A DNA stretch of 64,000 nt from a bacterium (GCA_030824495.1 JAVBXP010000035.1:24710-88709); one strand, 5' to 3'; positions 9,642 to 18,651 are shown, numbered from the stretch's first letter. Translations and numbers: made by a program. The notes: generated by a model from the letters alone, not told the origin.

Positions 9642-10622
9642 GTGCTTTTGGAAGTCCGCCACGTCACCCAATACCACTACGCCGAAACCGTCCGCGAGAG
9701 CGTGATGGAGGTGTGGATGCAGCCTCAGAAGGGGATCCGGCAGCGGCTGGTTTCCTTCGAGTTGGAGCTCGATCCCGCCGCGCAGCTGTTTTCCTACGCC
9801 GACCCGTTCGGCAACGCCGTATACCACTTCGACGTGCCCCAACCGCACAACCGGCTGAACATCGTCGCCCGCTCGGCGGTCGAGACGCAGGCGCCCCCGC
9901 CCCTGCCCGAGGCCTTGGACCAGGGGGAGTGGGACCGGCTGCGCAGTGATTTCGTGCGCGGGGAAAACTTCGACTTCCTCACTCATCACGGCTTCGCCAT
10001 CGAGACGCCGGCGCTGCGCGCATACGTTGCCCAGCATGAGCTCGACGAACTGCGCCGGCGCGATCCGCTGACCGCGGTGCGGCGCCTGTCCGAAACCATC
10101 TATTCCTCATTCGCCTATGAGGCGGGCGTGACGCATGCCGACAGCCCCATCGACCAGGCGCTAAGCGCCGGGCGCGGGGTCTGCCAGGACTTCGCCCACA
10201 TCATGATCGCCATCTGCCGGTCGTGGGGCATCCCGGCGCGGTACGTCTCGGGTTACCTGTTCACCGACCGTCAGGCCGGGGACCGTTCAGACCCCGACGC
10301 CACCCATGCCTGGGTAGAGGTGTTCCTGCCCTCGACCCGCTGGATCGGGCTGGACCCGACCAACAATGTTGAGGCCGGGGAACGCCATATCGCCGCCGCC
10401 GTGGGACGGGACTACAACGACGTCCCGCCATCGCGCGGCGTCTACAAGGGCGAGGCCGAAAGCCAACTGGCGGTCGGCGTCTCCGTCCGACGCGCGCGGG
10501 CGGCGCTGACCGAGCCAGAATTCATTCGCATCGCCCAGCCGTCATTCTCGCGCAACGGCCGCCGCAGAGGCCCCGCAGGCGGGATCGCCTACGATCAGCA
10601 GCAGCAACAACAGCAGCAGTAG
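9642..10622 (+). CDS. Transglutaminase-like cysteine protease family protein, with poly-Gln tail
   Basis: A 326-residue protein of the bacterial transglutaminase-like family (N-terminal beta region plus transglutaminase core). The catalytic Cys sits in GRGVCQDFAH, the His in ATHAWVEVF, and the Asp in IGLDPTNN. Start GTG 9642 has AAGGA 8 bases upstream and begins LLEVRHVTQYHY, the usual family N-terminus. It is the third gene of the ATP-grasp/alpha-E operon and probably hydrolyses or transfers amide bonds on the product. The last eight residues are all Gln, encoded by a CAG/CAA tract, which is unusual. Confidence 0.9.
   Translation: MLLEVRHVTQYHYAETVRESVMEVWMQPQKGIRQRLVSFELELDPAAQLFSYADPFGNAVYHFDVPQPHNRLNIVARSAVETQAPPPLPEALDQGEWDRLRSDFVRGENFDFLTHHGFAIETPALRAYVAQHELDELRRRDPLTAVRRLSETIYSSFAYEAGVTHADSPIDQALSAGRGVCQDFAHIMIAICRSWGIPARYVSGYLFTDRQAGDRSDPDATHAWVEVFLPSTRWIGLDPTNNVEAGERHIAAAVGRDYNDVPPSRGVYKGEAESQLAVGVSVRRARAALTEPEFIRIAQPSFSRNGRRRGPAGGIAYDQQQQQQQQ
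10596..10619 (+). repeat. CAG/CAA trinucleotide tract encoding C-terminal poly-Gln
   Basis: Eight consecutive Gln codons (mixed CAG and CAA) directly precede the stop of the transglutaminase-like gene. The tract could vary in length by slippage; interruption by CAA would reduce that. Confidence 0.85.
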
Positions 10623-10628
10623 TAGGCG

Positions 10629-11663
10629 TCAGGCGCTGAAGACGTAGGAGCGGTCGGCGGCGAGGCTCAGCTTCGCGCCGGGCTGCAGATCTCCGGCGTT
10701 CTGGCGTGCGAAGGCCGCTTCGATCCGCTGGCCGCTGGCGGTCGCGCCGTCCACCCGCACGACTGCGCCTTGCGGGGCGATGCGTTCGGTCACGATGTTC
10801 AGGTTCGACTGATCGGCCGGAGCCACGACGAGCTCATGGGGACGAACAAAGGCCACCGCCGCGCCATCAGTGACGCCGGGCGCCGGCAAGGCGATGTCCG
10901 CCGATTGGAAACGTCCACCCTTCACCGCGCCCTCGAAGCGGTTGGACTCGCCAACGAAGCCACAGACGAAGGCCCCGACTGGGTTGTCGTGAACCTCGTG
11001 GGGCGCGCCGACCTGTTCGATCGCGCCCTTGTTCAGGATCGCTACCCGATCGGCCAGTTCCAGGGCCTCTTCCTGGTCGTGAGTGACGAAGATGGTGGTG
11101 ACGCCCGTCGCGTCGTGGATCCGGCGCAACTCCTTGCGCAGCGACTTACGCACCGTGGCGTCGAGCGCGCCGAAAGGCTCGTCCAGCAGCAGCACGCTGG
11201 GGTTCACCGCAAGGGCCCGCGCAAGGGCCACCCGCTGGCGCTGCCCGCCTGAAAGCTGGGCCGGATAGCGTTTGCCGAGTTCCCCCAGTTCAACAAGCTT
11301 CAGCAGCTCATCGACGCGCGCGGTGATTTCGCTCTTTGACGGCTTGGCCTGCCCTTTGCGAACATCCAGGCCGAAGGCCACGTTCTTGGCCACGGTCATG
11401 TGGCGGAACAACGCGTACTGCTGGAAGACGAAACCGACCCGGCGCGCAGCGGCGCTGGTGTAGGTCATGTCCTGGTCGCCGTAGAGGATCTGGCCCTTTT
11501 CGGGGAACTCAAGGCCCGCAATGACCCGCAGCAGCGTGGTCTTGCCCGAGCCCGACGGGCCCAACAGCGCCAGAAGTTCGCCGTCGGCGATCTCAAGGCT
11601 CACGCCATTGAGCGCCGGATAGCGGCCAAAAGTCTTCTCCACCGAGCGGATGGAAATGGTCAT
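10629..11663 (-). CDS. cysA: Sulfate/thiosulfate ABC transporter ATP-binding protein
   Basis: A 344-residue ATPase subunit that powers sulfate and thiosulfate import at the inner membrane. Walker A is GPSGSGKTT (residues 35-43), the signature is LSGGQRQR, Walker B is [12 protein letters not shown], and the switch His lies in [11 protein letters not shown]-terminal TOBE-like regulatory domain covers about residues 240-344. ATG 11663 begins the usual MTISIRSV start, so the upstream 19 residues of the open frame are discarded. It lies 16 bases after cysW and is the last gene of the cysT-cysW-cysA operon. Confidence 0.93.
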   Translation of the reverse strand: MTISIRSVEKTFGRYPALNGVSLEIADGELLALLGPSGSGKTTLLRVIAGLEFPEKGQILYGDQDMTYTSAAARRVGFVFQQYALFRHMTVAKNVAFGLDVRKGQAKPSKSEITARVDELLKLVELGELGKRYPAQLSGGQRQRVALARALAVNPSVLLLDEPFGALDATVRKSLRKELRRIHDATGVTTIFVTHDQEEALELADRVAILNKGAIEQVGAPHEVHDNPVGAFVCGFVGESNRFEGAVKGGRFQSADIALPAPGVTDGAAVAFVRPHELVVAPADQSNLNIVTERIAPQGAVVRVDGATASGQRIEAAFARQNAGDLQPGAKLSLAADRSYVFSA

Positions 11664-11679
11664 GCAATACGTCTCTCGG

Positions 11680-12522
11680 TCAGTGGCGGCCGGGCCGCGA
11701 CTGCGGCTGGACGAGTTCAAGCAGGGCCTTCAGCACCAAGGTGACGATGGCCAATAGGCACAACAGAGCGGCGACGGCGAAAGCGCCGACGAAATCATAC
11801 TCGTTGTAGAGGATCTCCACATGCAACGGCATGGTGTTGGTCAGGCCCCGGATGTGGCCCGACACCACCGACACCGCGCCGAACTCGCCCATGGCGCGGG
11901 CGTTGCACAGCAGCACGCCATACAGCAGGCCCCAGCGAACGTTGGGCGCGGTCACGCTCCAGAAGGTGCGCAAGCCCGAGGCGCCCATTGAGACGGCGGC
12001 CTCCTCCTCGTCCACGCCCTGCTCCTGCATCAACGGGATCAGTTCACGGGCGACGAACGGGAAGGTCACGAAGATAGTCGCCAGCACGATGCCGGGGACT
12101 GCGAAGATGATCTTGATGTCGTGATCCAGCAGCCACGGGCCAAACCAGCCCTGGGCGCCGAACACCAGCACATAGATCAAGCCCGCGACCACCGGCGACA
12201 CCGAGAACGGCAAGTCGATCAGGGTGATCAGGAACGGCTTTAGCGGAAACTCGTACTTTGCGATCGCCCAGGACGCGCAAAGGCCGAACACCACGTTGAA
12301 CGGTACGGTGATCGCCGCGGTGATCAGGGTCAGCTTGATCGCCGCGCGCGCGTCCTCGTTCTGGATCGCCTCTAGGGCGGCAGGCAACCCCTTGCGGGTC
12401 GCCTCGAAGAACACCGTGATCAACGGCAGGATCAGGACGCAGACCAGGAACAGTCCAACCAGCGTCAGGATGACGACCTTGGCCCAGACAGGATCCTCGG
12501 TGGGATGGCGTAAGCGGCTCAT
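11680..12522 (-). CDS. cysW: Sulfate ABC transporter permease CysW
   Basis: A 280-residue inner-membrane permease with about six transmembrane helices and the cytoplasmic [10 protein letters not shown] coupling loop (EAA motif) that docks on CysA. It forms a heterodimer channel with CysT. ATG 12522 overlaps the cysT stop (ATGA), which fixes the start and indicates coupled translation. Confidence 0.92.
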   Translation of the reverse strand: MSRLRHPTEDPVWAKVVILTLVGLFLVCVLILPLITVFFEATRKGLPAALEAIQNEDARAAIKLTLITAAITVPFNVVFGLCASWAIAKYEFPLKPFLITLIDLPFSVSPVVAGLIYVLVFGAQGWFGPWLLDHDIKIIFAVPGIVLATIFVTFPFVARELIPLMQEQGVDEEEAAVSMGASGLRTFWSVTAPNVRWGLLYGVLLCNARAMGEFGAVSVVSGHIRGLTNTMPLHVEILYNEYDFVGAFAVAALLCLLAIVTLVLKALLELVQPQSRPGRH

Positions 12523-13385
12523 TGGCCGAGCCTCCGCGCCCACGCCTGGATGGCGTTGATGACGAACAGCATCAGGAACGAGACCGCCAGCATGACTACC
12601 GCGATGGTCGCCGCGCCAGCATAGTCATACTGCTCCAGCTCGATGGTGATCAGCAGCGGGGCGATCTCCGACTTGTAGGGCATGTTGCCGGCGATGAAGA
12701 TCACCGAGCCGTATTCACCGACCGCGCGGGCGAAGGCCAAGGCAATCCCGGTCAGCCAGGCCGGGCCCAGCGCCGGCAGGATCACGCGAAGGATGGTGTC
12801 GAAGCGGTTGGCGCCCAGGCTGGCGGCGGCCTCTTCCACATCAGCGGCCAGATCGCGCATCACCGGCTCCAGCGTGCGCACCACGAAGGGCAGGCCGATG
12901 AAGGTCAGGGCGATCACCACCCCTAGCGGGGTGTAGGCGATCTTGATCCCGGCCGGCGCGAACAGCGCTCCGATCCAGCCGTTGGGCGCATAGAGCGTAG
13001 CCAGCGCGATACCGGCCACGGCGGTCGGAAGAGCGAAAGGCAGGTCGATGATGCCGTTGACCAGGCTCTTGAAGGGAAACTGATAGCGAATGAGCGCCCA
13101 GGCGGTCAGCACGCCAAACACGCCATTGATGATCGCGGCGATGAAGGCCGCGCCGAATGACAACCGATAGGCCGTCAGGGCGCGCTCATTGAAAGCGGCC
13201 TGCAGGAATTCCGGGAAGGTCTGCTCGGAAGCCTTGAGCGCCACCGCGCTCAGCGGGATGAGCACGATCAGCGACAGGATGGTCAGCGTCACGCCCATAG
13301 TGAGCGCAAATCCCGGGATGGCCGAACGGCGTCGGATCATCGGCCGGCGTGCCGCGACGATCTGGGAGGTTTCGGTCGCGGTCAT
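12519..13385 (-). CDS. cysT: Sulfate ABC transporter permease CysT (CysU)
   Basis: A 288-residue permease with six predicted membrane helices and the [10 protein letters not shown] coupling loop. The segment [15 protein letters not shown] is typical of CysT. It is the first gene of the operon. No periplasmic sulfate-binding protein gene (sbp/cysP) lies upstream in this window, although one commonly precedes cysT, so the binding protein must be encoded elsewhere. A strong hairpin lies about 30 bases upstream of the start. Confidence 0.92.
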   Translation of the reverse strand: MTATETSQIVAARRPMIRRRSAIPGFALTMGVTLTILSLIVLIPLSAVALKASEQTFPEFLQAAFNERALTAYRLSFGAAFIAAIINGVFGVLTAWALIRYQFPFKSLVNGIIDLPFALPTAVAGIALATLYAPNGWIGALFAPAGIKIAYTPLGVVIALTFIGLPFVVRTLEPVMRDLAADVEEAAASLGANRFDTILRVILPALGPAWLTGIALAFARAVGEYGSVIFIAGNMPYKSEIAPLLITIELEQYDYAGAATIAVVMLAVSFLMLFVINAIQAWARRLGQ

Positions 13386-13414
13386 TCAAGCGGCCCCGGT
13401 TCAAACGCATAAAC

Positions 13415-13444
13415 GCCGAGGCGCGCGGATAGCTGCGCCTCGGC
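13415..13444 (-). promoter_or_regulatory. Perfect 10-bp inverted repeat upstream of cysT
   Basis: GCCGAGGCGC and GCGCCTCGGC form a perfect 10-bp stem around a 10-base loop, 30 bases before the cysT start. It lacks a long T-run, so it is either a weak terminator or attenuator, or a leader structure. The rest of 13,386-13,695 (about 310 bases without a gene) shows no other clear signal; promoters for cysT and for the OmpA gene must lie here. Confidence 0.5.
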
Positions 13445-13695
13445 TCAGCCCATCGCTAATTCCCAGCGCGCCTATCGACAATATAGTTTTTCTGAGGGCG
13501 ACGGAGGAAAGGCTAGGCTGGACTGGTTTCGGGCACGGCCGGTGGATAGCGAACGGGCTTCTACGCGCGCCGCATCAGGAAAATCCCTCAGTCACCACCG
13601 TATATGACCCGAGCCAGCATTCCCTCGCGAGGTCCTATAGCCGACGAGCGTCATTGCGGCCGTCCTGGCCCTGACCCTAGCCGAGGAGGCTGCTC

Positions 13696-14700
13696 ATGAC
13701 TGAAGATTGGTCCCAGGATGTCAGAAAATACGTGCCTGACGCCGACGAGGGCGTCATCGCCGCCATCGTGCGCCACTGTGGCATAGCTCTGCAGAACCGC
13801 GATTCATCGCTCGTATCGTTCGCCGACCAAACCGAACTGGACCGGGTCCGCGAAAACTACCTGAAAAAGAAGCTGGGCCTCAGCGCCCCGGATTCCGAGC
13901 TCGACGCCAGCATCGCGGCCGTGGGCGAGCGGATGAACGCCGACCGCACCAAGAACCGGGTCACGGTCTACTATCTGCTGGCCGAACACTTCCGGAAATT
14001 GTCGGTGTTCGGTGGGCGTGACACGATCGCCGCCGCGCCGGTCGCCGCATCAGCCGCAGCGCTAGGCGTCGCCGCCTCCACTGTCGCCAGCATGCCAGAT
14101 CGCCGCCCCGAGCGAGATGTCGCCGCAGCCCAGCCAGCCGCCCAAGCCTACAGCGCCCGGCCGGCCGCAGCGGCGGCCGCGCCTGCAGCGGGCGGCCTGA
14201 TGCGTTGGCTGCCCTGGCTGATCCTTGGCCTGGCTGTGCTCGGGCTAGTGTGGTGGATGCTCGCCAACCGGCAGCCTACCGCGCCAGTCGTCGAGACGGC
14301 GCCGCCCGCCGCAGTCGTCGCGAGCGAGGCGCCGCCAGCGGCTGTAACCGCGCCCGCCACCACGGTCGTCGCCCCGGTCGCCGGGTTCCCGGCGAAGGTC
14401 TTCTTCGCGAACGACTCGGCGGCGATCCCAGCCGATGGAGGACAGGTCATCGAGGCCGCCGCGGCAGCGCTCAAGAGCGACGGCGGCAAGGCGTCCATTA
14501 CCGCCTACACCGATCGCACCGGTGACCTGGCCCACAACCAGGAACTCGCAAAAAACCGCGCGATCGCCGTACGCGACGCCCTCGTCACCGCTGGCGTGCC
14601 CACGGCGAACATCGAAATGCGCCCACCGGCCATGGTCGAGGCCGGCGCCGCCAACACGATGGACGCCGACGCCCGTCGCGTTGAAATCAACCGCCTCTAG
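13696..14700 (+). CDS. DUF2853 - transmembrane - OmpA-domain protein
   Basis: A 334-residue envelope protein with three parts. Residues 1-105 fit DUF2853 (DWSQDVRKYVPDADEG start). After an Ala/Pro-rich linker there is a single membrane helix at about 170-189. A C-terminal OmpA-like domain (about 230-334), with the ITAYTDRTGD and KNRAIAVRDALV segments that bind peptidoglycan, completes it. AGGAGG sits 6 bases upstream of the ATG. Topology suggests cytoplasmic DUF2853 and periplasmic OmpA, tethering the inner membrane to the wall. The role is inferred. Confidence 0.88.
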   Translation: MTEDWSQDVRKYVPDADEGVIAAIVRHCGIALQNRDSSLVSFADQTELDRVRENYLKKKLGLSAPDSELDASIAAVGERMNADRTKNRVTVYYLLAEHFRKLSVFGGRDTIAAAPVAASAAALGVAASTVASMPDRRPERDVAAAQPAAQAYSARPAAAAAAPAAGGLMRWLPWLILGLAVLGLVWWMLANRQPTAPVVETAPPAAVVASEAPPAAVTAPATTVVAPVAGFPAKVFFANDSAAIPADGGQVIEAAAAALKSDGGKASITAYTDRTGDLAHNQELAKNRAIAVRDALVTAGVPTANIEMRPPAMVEAGAANTMDADARRVEINRL

Positions 14701-14715
14701 ATCTCCACGACCTAA

Positions 14716-14742
14716 GGCCCGCTCCCTGCACCGGGGCGGGCC
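14716..14742 (+). terminator. Possible terminator after the OmpA-domain gene
   Basis: GGCCCGC and GCGGGCC form a 7-bp GC stem starting 15 bases after the stop. No T-run follows, so it is only a candidate. From here to 15,164 the only recognisable item is the tRNA-Lys fragment; I see nothing else in that stretch. Confidence 0.4.
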
Positions 14743-14949
14743 GCTAGGGCGCCTGCCCTGTTCCAACGCATTTGAAAGTCGTCGGAGGTTTCTCACCGAC
14801 GTCAGGGCGAGGCCGCCAGCCATCGGAAGCGACTCACCAAGTGAGGTGATGGACCAGATTCGAAAGCCAGAAGCTCACCGCTCAGCTGCGGGAGCAATTT
14901 TGACAAACATCCTGAAAATCCCAGCGAAATCAACGCTGAGAAGACAGGA

Positions 14950-14994
14950 TGGTAGGCCGGGTGAGTTTCGAACTCACGACCATTCGATTAAAAG
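14950..14994 (-). tRNA. tRNA-Lys(TTT) 3' half: prophage attachment site (left end)
   Basis: On the minus strand the sequence runs from an anticodon loop CTTTTAA (anticodon TTT) through a T arm (GTGAG, TTCGAAA, CTCAC) to the acceptor strand CCGGCCT and ACCA. The matching 5' half (an acceptor strand beginning AGGCCGG, the D arm, and the 5' anticodon stem) is absent to the right, where the sequence is unrelated. A break exactly at the anticodon loop is the usual crossover of tRNA-targeting integrases, so this is read as the chromosomal remnant at one att site. A functional copy should be recreated at the other end of the element. Confidence 0.85.
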
Positions 14995-15164
14995 GCGGCT
15001 GGTCGTAGTTGATCTTGCACGCGACCGTCCAACTGTTCTCGTTCGGTTCACCCCCTCGCCCGCCTGGGTTTGCCGAGAGAGTCTGACGGTTCCCCACACC
15101 AAATTGCGCGGCTCGCCTTCCAGATCGTTGACTCGTTTGTTCTCACTCTGTTCACGTTCAGCGC

Positions 15165-15284
15165 ATGAAGCCCTCGAACGTCGTCCCGTTCCCTCTCCAG
15201 CCTAAACCGGTGCCCTCAGTTCCGATTGTCGGCTTCGTCGGCGCGGGCGGCCGAGTGATTTTCACCAAGCCCTTGGCCACGTGA
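15165..15284 (+). CDS. Small hypothetical protein (39 aa)
   Basis: A 39-residue open frame whose TGA overlaps the next ATG (TGATG), the coupling pattern of a real operon. It is Pro/Val-rich in its first half with a short Gly-rich stretch. No ribosome site is clear. It would be the first gene of the plus-strand accessory operon at the left prophage end. Not recognised. Confidence 0.4.
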   Translation: MKPSNVVPFPLQPKPVPSVPIVGFVGAGGRVIFTKPLAT

Positions 15285-15505
15285 TGAGCACCCGTGTCGC
15301 CAAGCTCACGCGCAGCCGCCTGTTGGAGAAAGACGGGGGCGGCACGCTCTATTTCATCGTGCATGCCGGACGGCGGCCAGAGTTCTTGACGCCCGAACTC
15401 GTTCCTGAGTTCGAGGGCGAGGAAGCGTGGTTTGAGATCGAACGCTCACGCGGACCGGTTTGGTCGACGTGGAAAGTGCTGCGCCAAGTCGAGAGGCCTG
15501 CGTGA
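15284..15505 (+). CDS. Small hypothetical protein (73 aa)
   Basis: A basic then acidic 73-residue protein with a FEIERSRGPVWSTWKVLR-like C-terminal half rich in Trp and Arg. ATG 15284 overlaps the preceding stop; GTG 15281 is the alternative. The following gene starts 3 bases after the stop, so these genes form one unit. Family unknown. Confidence 0.6.
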   Translation: MSTRVAKLTRSRLLEKDGGGTLYFIVHAGRRPEFLTPELVPEFEGEEAWFEIERSRGPVWSTWKVLRQVERPA

Positions 15506-15508
15506 TCA

Positions 15509-16063
15509 ATGGGCGCTCGCTCTTTCATGATCCCCCGATGGACCGAGGACGTTGGTCGCCTGCGGGCGACCGACGGCGTTCGTGTCTACGAGAAATGCGA
15601 CAAGTGCGAGCGGGAGGGCGTGGTCGATCTCGATGCGCTGATTGACGAGTTCGGGCCGCGCTACACCCTCTGGAACCGGCGGTCGCCCTGCCTGACCGAG
15701 GGCTGCGAAGGCAGGCGCTGGTACCGAGCCCAGCCGCGCAACTACTTCCACCGGATCATGATGGACGCCCCGCAGGGTTTCGTTGCTGAACTGCATGAGC
15801 GCTGGAAGGCCTCGCTCCACCCCGACACCCGCGACAACTTCCCGGTGATCCCTATGCTCCAGGCCACGGACCAGGTCATCATCGCCGGGTGCGGGCCGTG
15901 TGAGCAACTCTTCTACCTCGGCCCTATCAGCGCCGGCGCCTGGGGGGAGCAGATCACTCTTTCCGAACTGACGACGCGCCTGCGCGCCATGTGCCGGCCG
16001 GGCTGCGAGATGTGTACGGACATGACCCCCCGGTCCAGCATGCCGCCAGGTGAGTTCGAGTGA
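15509..16063 (+). CDS. Cys-rich, zinc-ribbon-like accessory protein
   Basis: A 184-residue soluble protein with four Cys clusters: KCDKCE near residue 30, SPCLTEGCEG near 60, AGCGPCEQ near 128 and CRPGCEMC near 165. The spacing suggests one or two structural zinc sites. The middle is rich in aromatic residues. It is part of the left-end plus-strand operon (15.2-16.3 kb); the stop overlaps the next GTG (GTGA). No known family recognised. Confidence 0.7.
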   Translation: MGARSFMIPRWTEDVGRLRATDGVRVYEKCDKCEREGVVDLDALIDEFGPRYTLWNRRSPCLTEGCEGRRWYRAQPRNYFHRIMMDAPQGFVAELHERWKASLHPDTRDNFPVIPMLQATDQVIIAGCGPCEQLFYLGPISAGAWGEQITLSELTTRLRAMCRPGCEMCTDMTPRSSMPPGEFE

Positions 16064-16260
16064 CCAAGTACGAAACCCTCGGCAACATGATGTCGTACGA
16101 CACCATCCTGAAGACGAGGTGCGCCTGCGGTCATGAGGGCAGCTTCTCGCACCGGGACGCCCTCACCCTCTTCGGGTCAGACGCCACTCCGTTCGACGTT
16201 CGCCGCCGGCTCCGCTGCAGCAAGTGCCAACAGGTCGGCAAGGCCGAGGTCTGGATCTAG
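16060..16260 (+). CDS. Small zinc-finger-like protein
   Basis: 66 residues with a CACG...CSKC pair of Cys motifs about 35 residues apart, as in small zinc-ribbon proteins. This resembles accessory proteins described as converting a Cys-based motif to a four-Cys site. Start GTG overlaps the preceding stop, indicating translational coupling. Function unknown. Confidence 0.65.
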   Translation: MTKYETLGNMMSYDTILKTRCACGHEGSFSHRDALTLFGSDATPFDVRRRLRCSKCQQVGKAEVWI

Positions 16261-16298
16261 GTATGGTCGGTCGCCGCGTTTAAAGCCAAGCTCCCTGG

Positions 16299-16544
16299 AT
16301 GAAGCTGTCGCCATCGCAACGACGTCGCGCCCAGGGATTTGCTCTAGTCGGCATCGGGATTCCCATAGCCTGGCCAGCTGCGGCACTTTTCTACATTCGG
16401 TGGCCCCGGGGAAAAGCAATCAGCAGCGGGCCCTTATTCGACCTACCGCCACACGTCGCAGTCGTACTCTGGGCAACCATCGGCATTGGGGCAGCATTGG
16501 CCCTAGCAGGAGCGTATCTGATCAAGTCGGCGAGGCAGATGTAA
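16299..16544 (+). CDS. Two-helix membrane protein
   Basis: 81 residues: a basic N-terminus ([11 protein letters not shown]), a membrane helix at about 13-32, a short loop with Pro residues, and a second helix at about 53-75 ending in a basic tail. It ends 38 bases before the SRAP gene on the same strand. No family recognised. Confidence 0.55.
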   Translation: MKLSPSQRRRAQGFALVGIGIPIAWPAAALFYIRWPRGKAISSGPLFDLPPHVAVVLWATIGIGAALALAGAYLIKSARQM

Positions 16545-16582
16545 GTCTGGAGTTGAGCGCGATCCGGCGCCAATCTCGATCC

Positions 16583-17356
16583 ATGTGCAATAACTACATC
16601 CACAAGGGCGACATCTTCGGCTGGGCTTCGGCTCACGAGAAGTTCCTCGGCGAAGAGTTGGACCTACCGGCCGGCGCGGCTGACGGCACCTCAAACGTCG
16701 ATCTGACATGGAAAGAACAACTCTTCCCTGACTATCGAGCGCCGATCGTAGTCCGGACGGCTGAAGGTCGGCACCGGGCGGCCTTCGCTCGCTGGGGAAT
16801 GCCGAGCTCGAAGCAGGCGCTATTCAGGGCCGCCGAGAACCGAGCCAACAAACTCCGCGCCAAGGGCAAGGAGGTGGACTTTCCCGAGCTGCTGAAGATG
16901 GAGCCGGACGGCGGAACGACGAACGTCCGCAACACCGACAGCCGCCATTGGGCGCCTTACCTCGGCGTGGAGAACCGCTGCCTGGTGCCGCTCACTGGCT
17001 TCGCCGAGCCTGATCAGGTCGGCGGATCGCGCGAGAACGTCTGGTTCACCCTCGCCAATGGCCAGCCCCTCGCCTACTTCGCCGGCGTCCACACCCTCGA
17101 CTATGGCTGCGTCCGGAAGATCAAGACGGGCTGGGAAACGTGCGACCTCTACGCCTTCCTCACGACCGACGCGAACGCCGAGGTCGGAGCCGTCCACGAC
17201 AAGGCGATGCCGGTGATTTTGACGACGGCGGAGGAATGTCAGACGTGGCTGAATGCGCCATGGAACGAAGCCCGGGCACTTCAGCGGCCCCTGCCTGACG
17301 GATCGCTGAAGGTGGTTGGGCGAGGTCGAGAGCCGGGGCCGCTTGCTGCCGCCTAG
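16583..17356 (+). CDS. SRAP (HMCES/YedK-like) abasic-site response protein
   Basis: A 257-residue SRAP-domain protein. Met1-Cys2 supplies the catalytic Cys2 that, after Met removal, forms a thiazolidine crosslink to abasic sites in single-stranded DNA. The segments [21 protein letters not shown] and [12 protein letters not shown] match the alphaproteobacterial branch, whose active-site motif differs from the classical NARxET form. Start ATG 16583 is fixed by the need for Cys2; the longer open frame to 16,133 is spurious. A decayed homologous 3' end lies 680 bases downstream. Carriage beside a DNA ligase suggests a repair role. Confidence 0.9.
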   Translation: MCNNYIHKGDIFGWASAHEKFLGEELDLPAGAADGTSNVDLTWKEQLFPDYRAPIVVRTAEGRHRAAFARWGMPSSKQALFRAAENRANKLRAKGKEVDFPELLKMEPDGGTTNVRNTDSRHWAPYLGVENRCLVPLTGFAEPDQVGGSRENVWFTLANGQPLAYFAGVHTLDYGCVRKIKTGWETCDLYAFLTTDANAEVGAVHDKAMPVILTTAEECQTWLNAPWNEARALQRPLPDGSLKVVGRGREPGPLAAA

Positions 17357-17550
17357 TTCGGCACGCCGCGCGCTGCGAGCTGTCGAAGGCCTTGCTCAGC
17401 AAGTTCCTCGCCGAGGGTGATGGCCGTCTCGGCTGGCAGCGCGACGGCTACCTCTTCGCCGTCGGCAGTCTTGAGGATCAGCGCGACATGGAGGGCGTCG
17501 TCGGAGCGACCCGTGGTCCACCCAGAAATCAGCAGCAGATCTAGTTCCAT
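17353..17550 (-). CDS. Small hypothetical protein (65 aa)
   Basis: A 65-residue acidic protein whose second half ([18 protein letters not shown]) looks like an amphipathic helix. It converges on the SRAP gene with overlapping stops. No strong ribosome site and no known family. It could be a real accessory gene or chance. Confidence 0.4.
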   Translation of the reverse strand: MELDLLLISGWTTGRSDDALHVALILKTADGEEVAVALPAETAITLGEELAEQGLRQLAARGVPN

Positions 17551-17701
17551 TCAGTGAATATGGCGGACCCTGTGAACGGCGACTAGACCAAGTGGCCCCG
17601 CCCAGTATGTGCCGGTGGACGGGGCCTTGGACGTGGTCTGCCAACGGAAGCGGTGATCCGTCTGCGTCCTTCCAACTGGCGTCCCCGCCCGTTAGTTCCG
17701 C

Positions 17702-17890
17702 CTAAGAAGAACGCAGGCGCGCCGCTGCGGCGTCGAGTGTCGCGCGGTCGTTGCCATGGTCTTTGATCAGCTTCTCCGCCTCGGCGACGCTGATGCCGTG
17801 CTTGTCGGCGAAATACTTCACCTCATAGGGCTCACTGCCGGAAACCCGGCTGCGGTCTGGTTCGCCGCGATCGTTCTTGTCGTCTGACAT
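17702..17890 (-). CDS. DUF3606-like small protein
   Basis: 62 residues beginning SDDKNDRGEPDRSRV and containing EVKYFADKHGISVAEAEKLIKDHG, the helix-turn-helix-like pattern of DUF3606 small proteins, which are common in alphaproteobacteria and of unknown role. GGGTGGGA precedes ATG 17890. It is the cargo gene between the intact SRAP gene and the SRAP remnant. Confidence 0.65.
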   Translation of the reverse strand: MSDDKNDRGEPDRSRVSGSEPYEVKYFADKHGISVAEAEKLIKDHGNDRATLDAAAARLRSS

Positions 17891-18035
17891 GATGCGTCCC
17901 ACCCCATTTTGCCCCAGGTTGGCCCCGCCCAGGATGGGAGTTCGGGCGGGGCCTAGCCGGGACGGTTTGCAGACTAGTAGGAGCTGCCCCGACCTAACGA
18001 GGTTTGGTGACCGGTCGTTCCCTCACGATTTCCAA

Positions 18036-18188
18036 GACAAGGCGACGCCCGTGATCCTCACGACTCCGGATGAGATTCAGACCTGGCTGACCGCCCCCGT
18101 AGAAAGCGAGGCCCGCAAGCTGCGGCGCCCGCTGCCGGATAGATCATTGAAGATCATCGCCGCCGGCGCGCGGCCGAAACACGGGTGA
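18036..18188 (+). pseudogene. SRAP gene remnant (3' end only)
   Basis: The 50 codons before the TGA at 18,188 read DKATPVILTTPDEIQTWL and continue through RRPLPDRSLKII, matching the C-terminal 50 or so residues of SRAP proteins, including the intact one at 16,583. Similarity stops abruptly at 18,036. It is diverged from the intact gene (roughly two thirds identical by eye), so it derives from a different SRAP allele rather than a recent duplication. It lacks the catalytic N-terminus. Confidence 0.8.
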
Positions 18189-18276
18189 CCTAGCCGCGCG
18201 CCGCGCTACCGTTGGTAGTAGCGTGTTGCTTTTGCACAGAAATATATCATTTTGTTCGGCATGCGAGGGTCGGGGC

Positions 18277-18651
18277 GTGCCGCTATATTCTTTCTTCCTG
18301 ATCAATCATCTTGGGGAGCCGTTCGAAGCTTCGGAATGCAGCTTCGATTGCGATCGCGAAGCTTGCGCTCACGCCGAGGCTATCGCTTCTCGCCGGGGCT
18401 ATCCCGTTGAGGTGAAATCGGACGGCGTTCGCATCAAGCTCGCCCCGCTGATGACGTGGAAGGCCGAAGATTGGTTGGACAGAACCCGACTATCGCAATT
18501 TTTCGCAAGTCGTGGCGTTCATCCGCGCCTCGTCAGACCGCCCTCATGCGTCAAGTGCAGGAGGCCCATGGACTCCGCCGACGCCAAGCTTTGCGAGACT
18601 TGTCGCAGCACACCCGGTGGACGTCGAGTTCCTAGCGAGCGCCAGCCGTAG
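18277..18651 (+). CDS. DUF6894-like protein with C-terminal Cys motifs
   Basis: 124 residues. GTG 18277 (GAGGG 7 bases upstream) starts PLYSFFLINHLGEPFE, similar to the short DUF6894 proteins that usually begin with a YFF segment. The C-terminal part has SCVKCRR and LCETCRS, a likely zinc ribbon. It ends overlapping the convergent ligase gene by about 20 bases. Function unknown. Confidence 0.5.
   Translation: MPLYSFFLINHLGEPFEASECSFDCDREACAHAEAIASRRGYPVEVKSDGVRIKLAPLMTWKAEDWLDRTRLSQFFASRGVHPRLVRPPSCVKCRRPMDSADAKLCETCRSTPGGRRVPSERQP

Noticed and set aside
16133..16582. 150-residue N-terminal extension of the SRAP protein
   Set aside because: It overlaps two other genes and would bury the catalytic Cys2, which must be next to the initiator Met.
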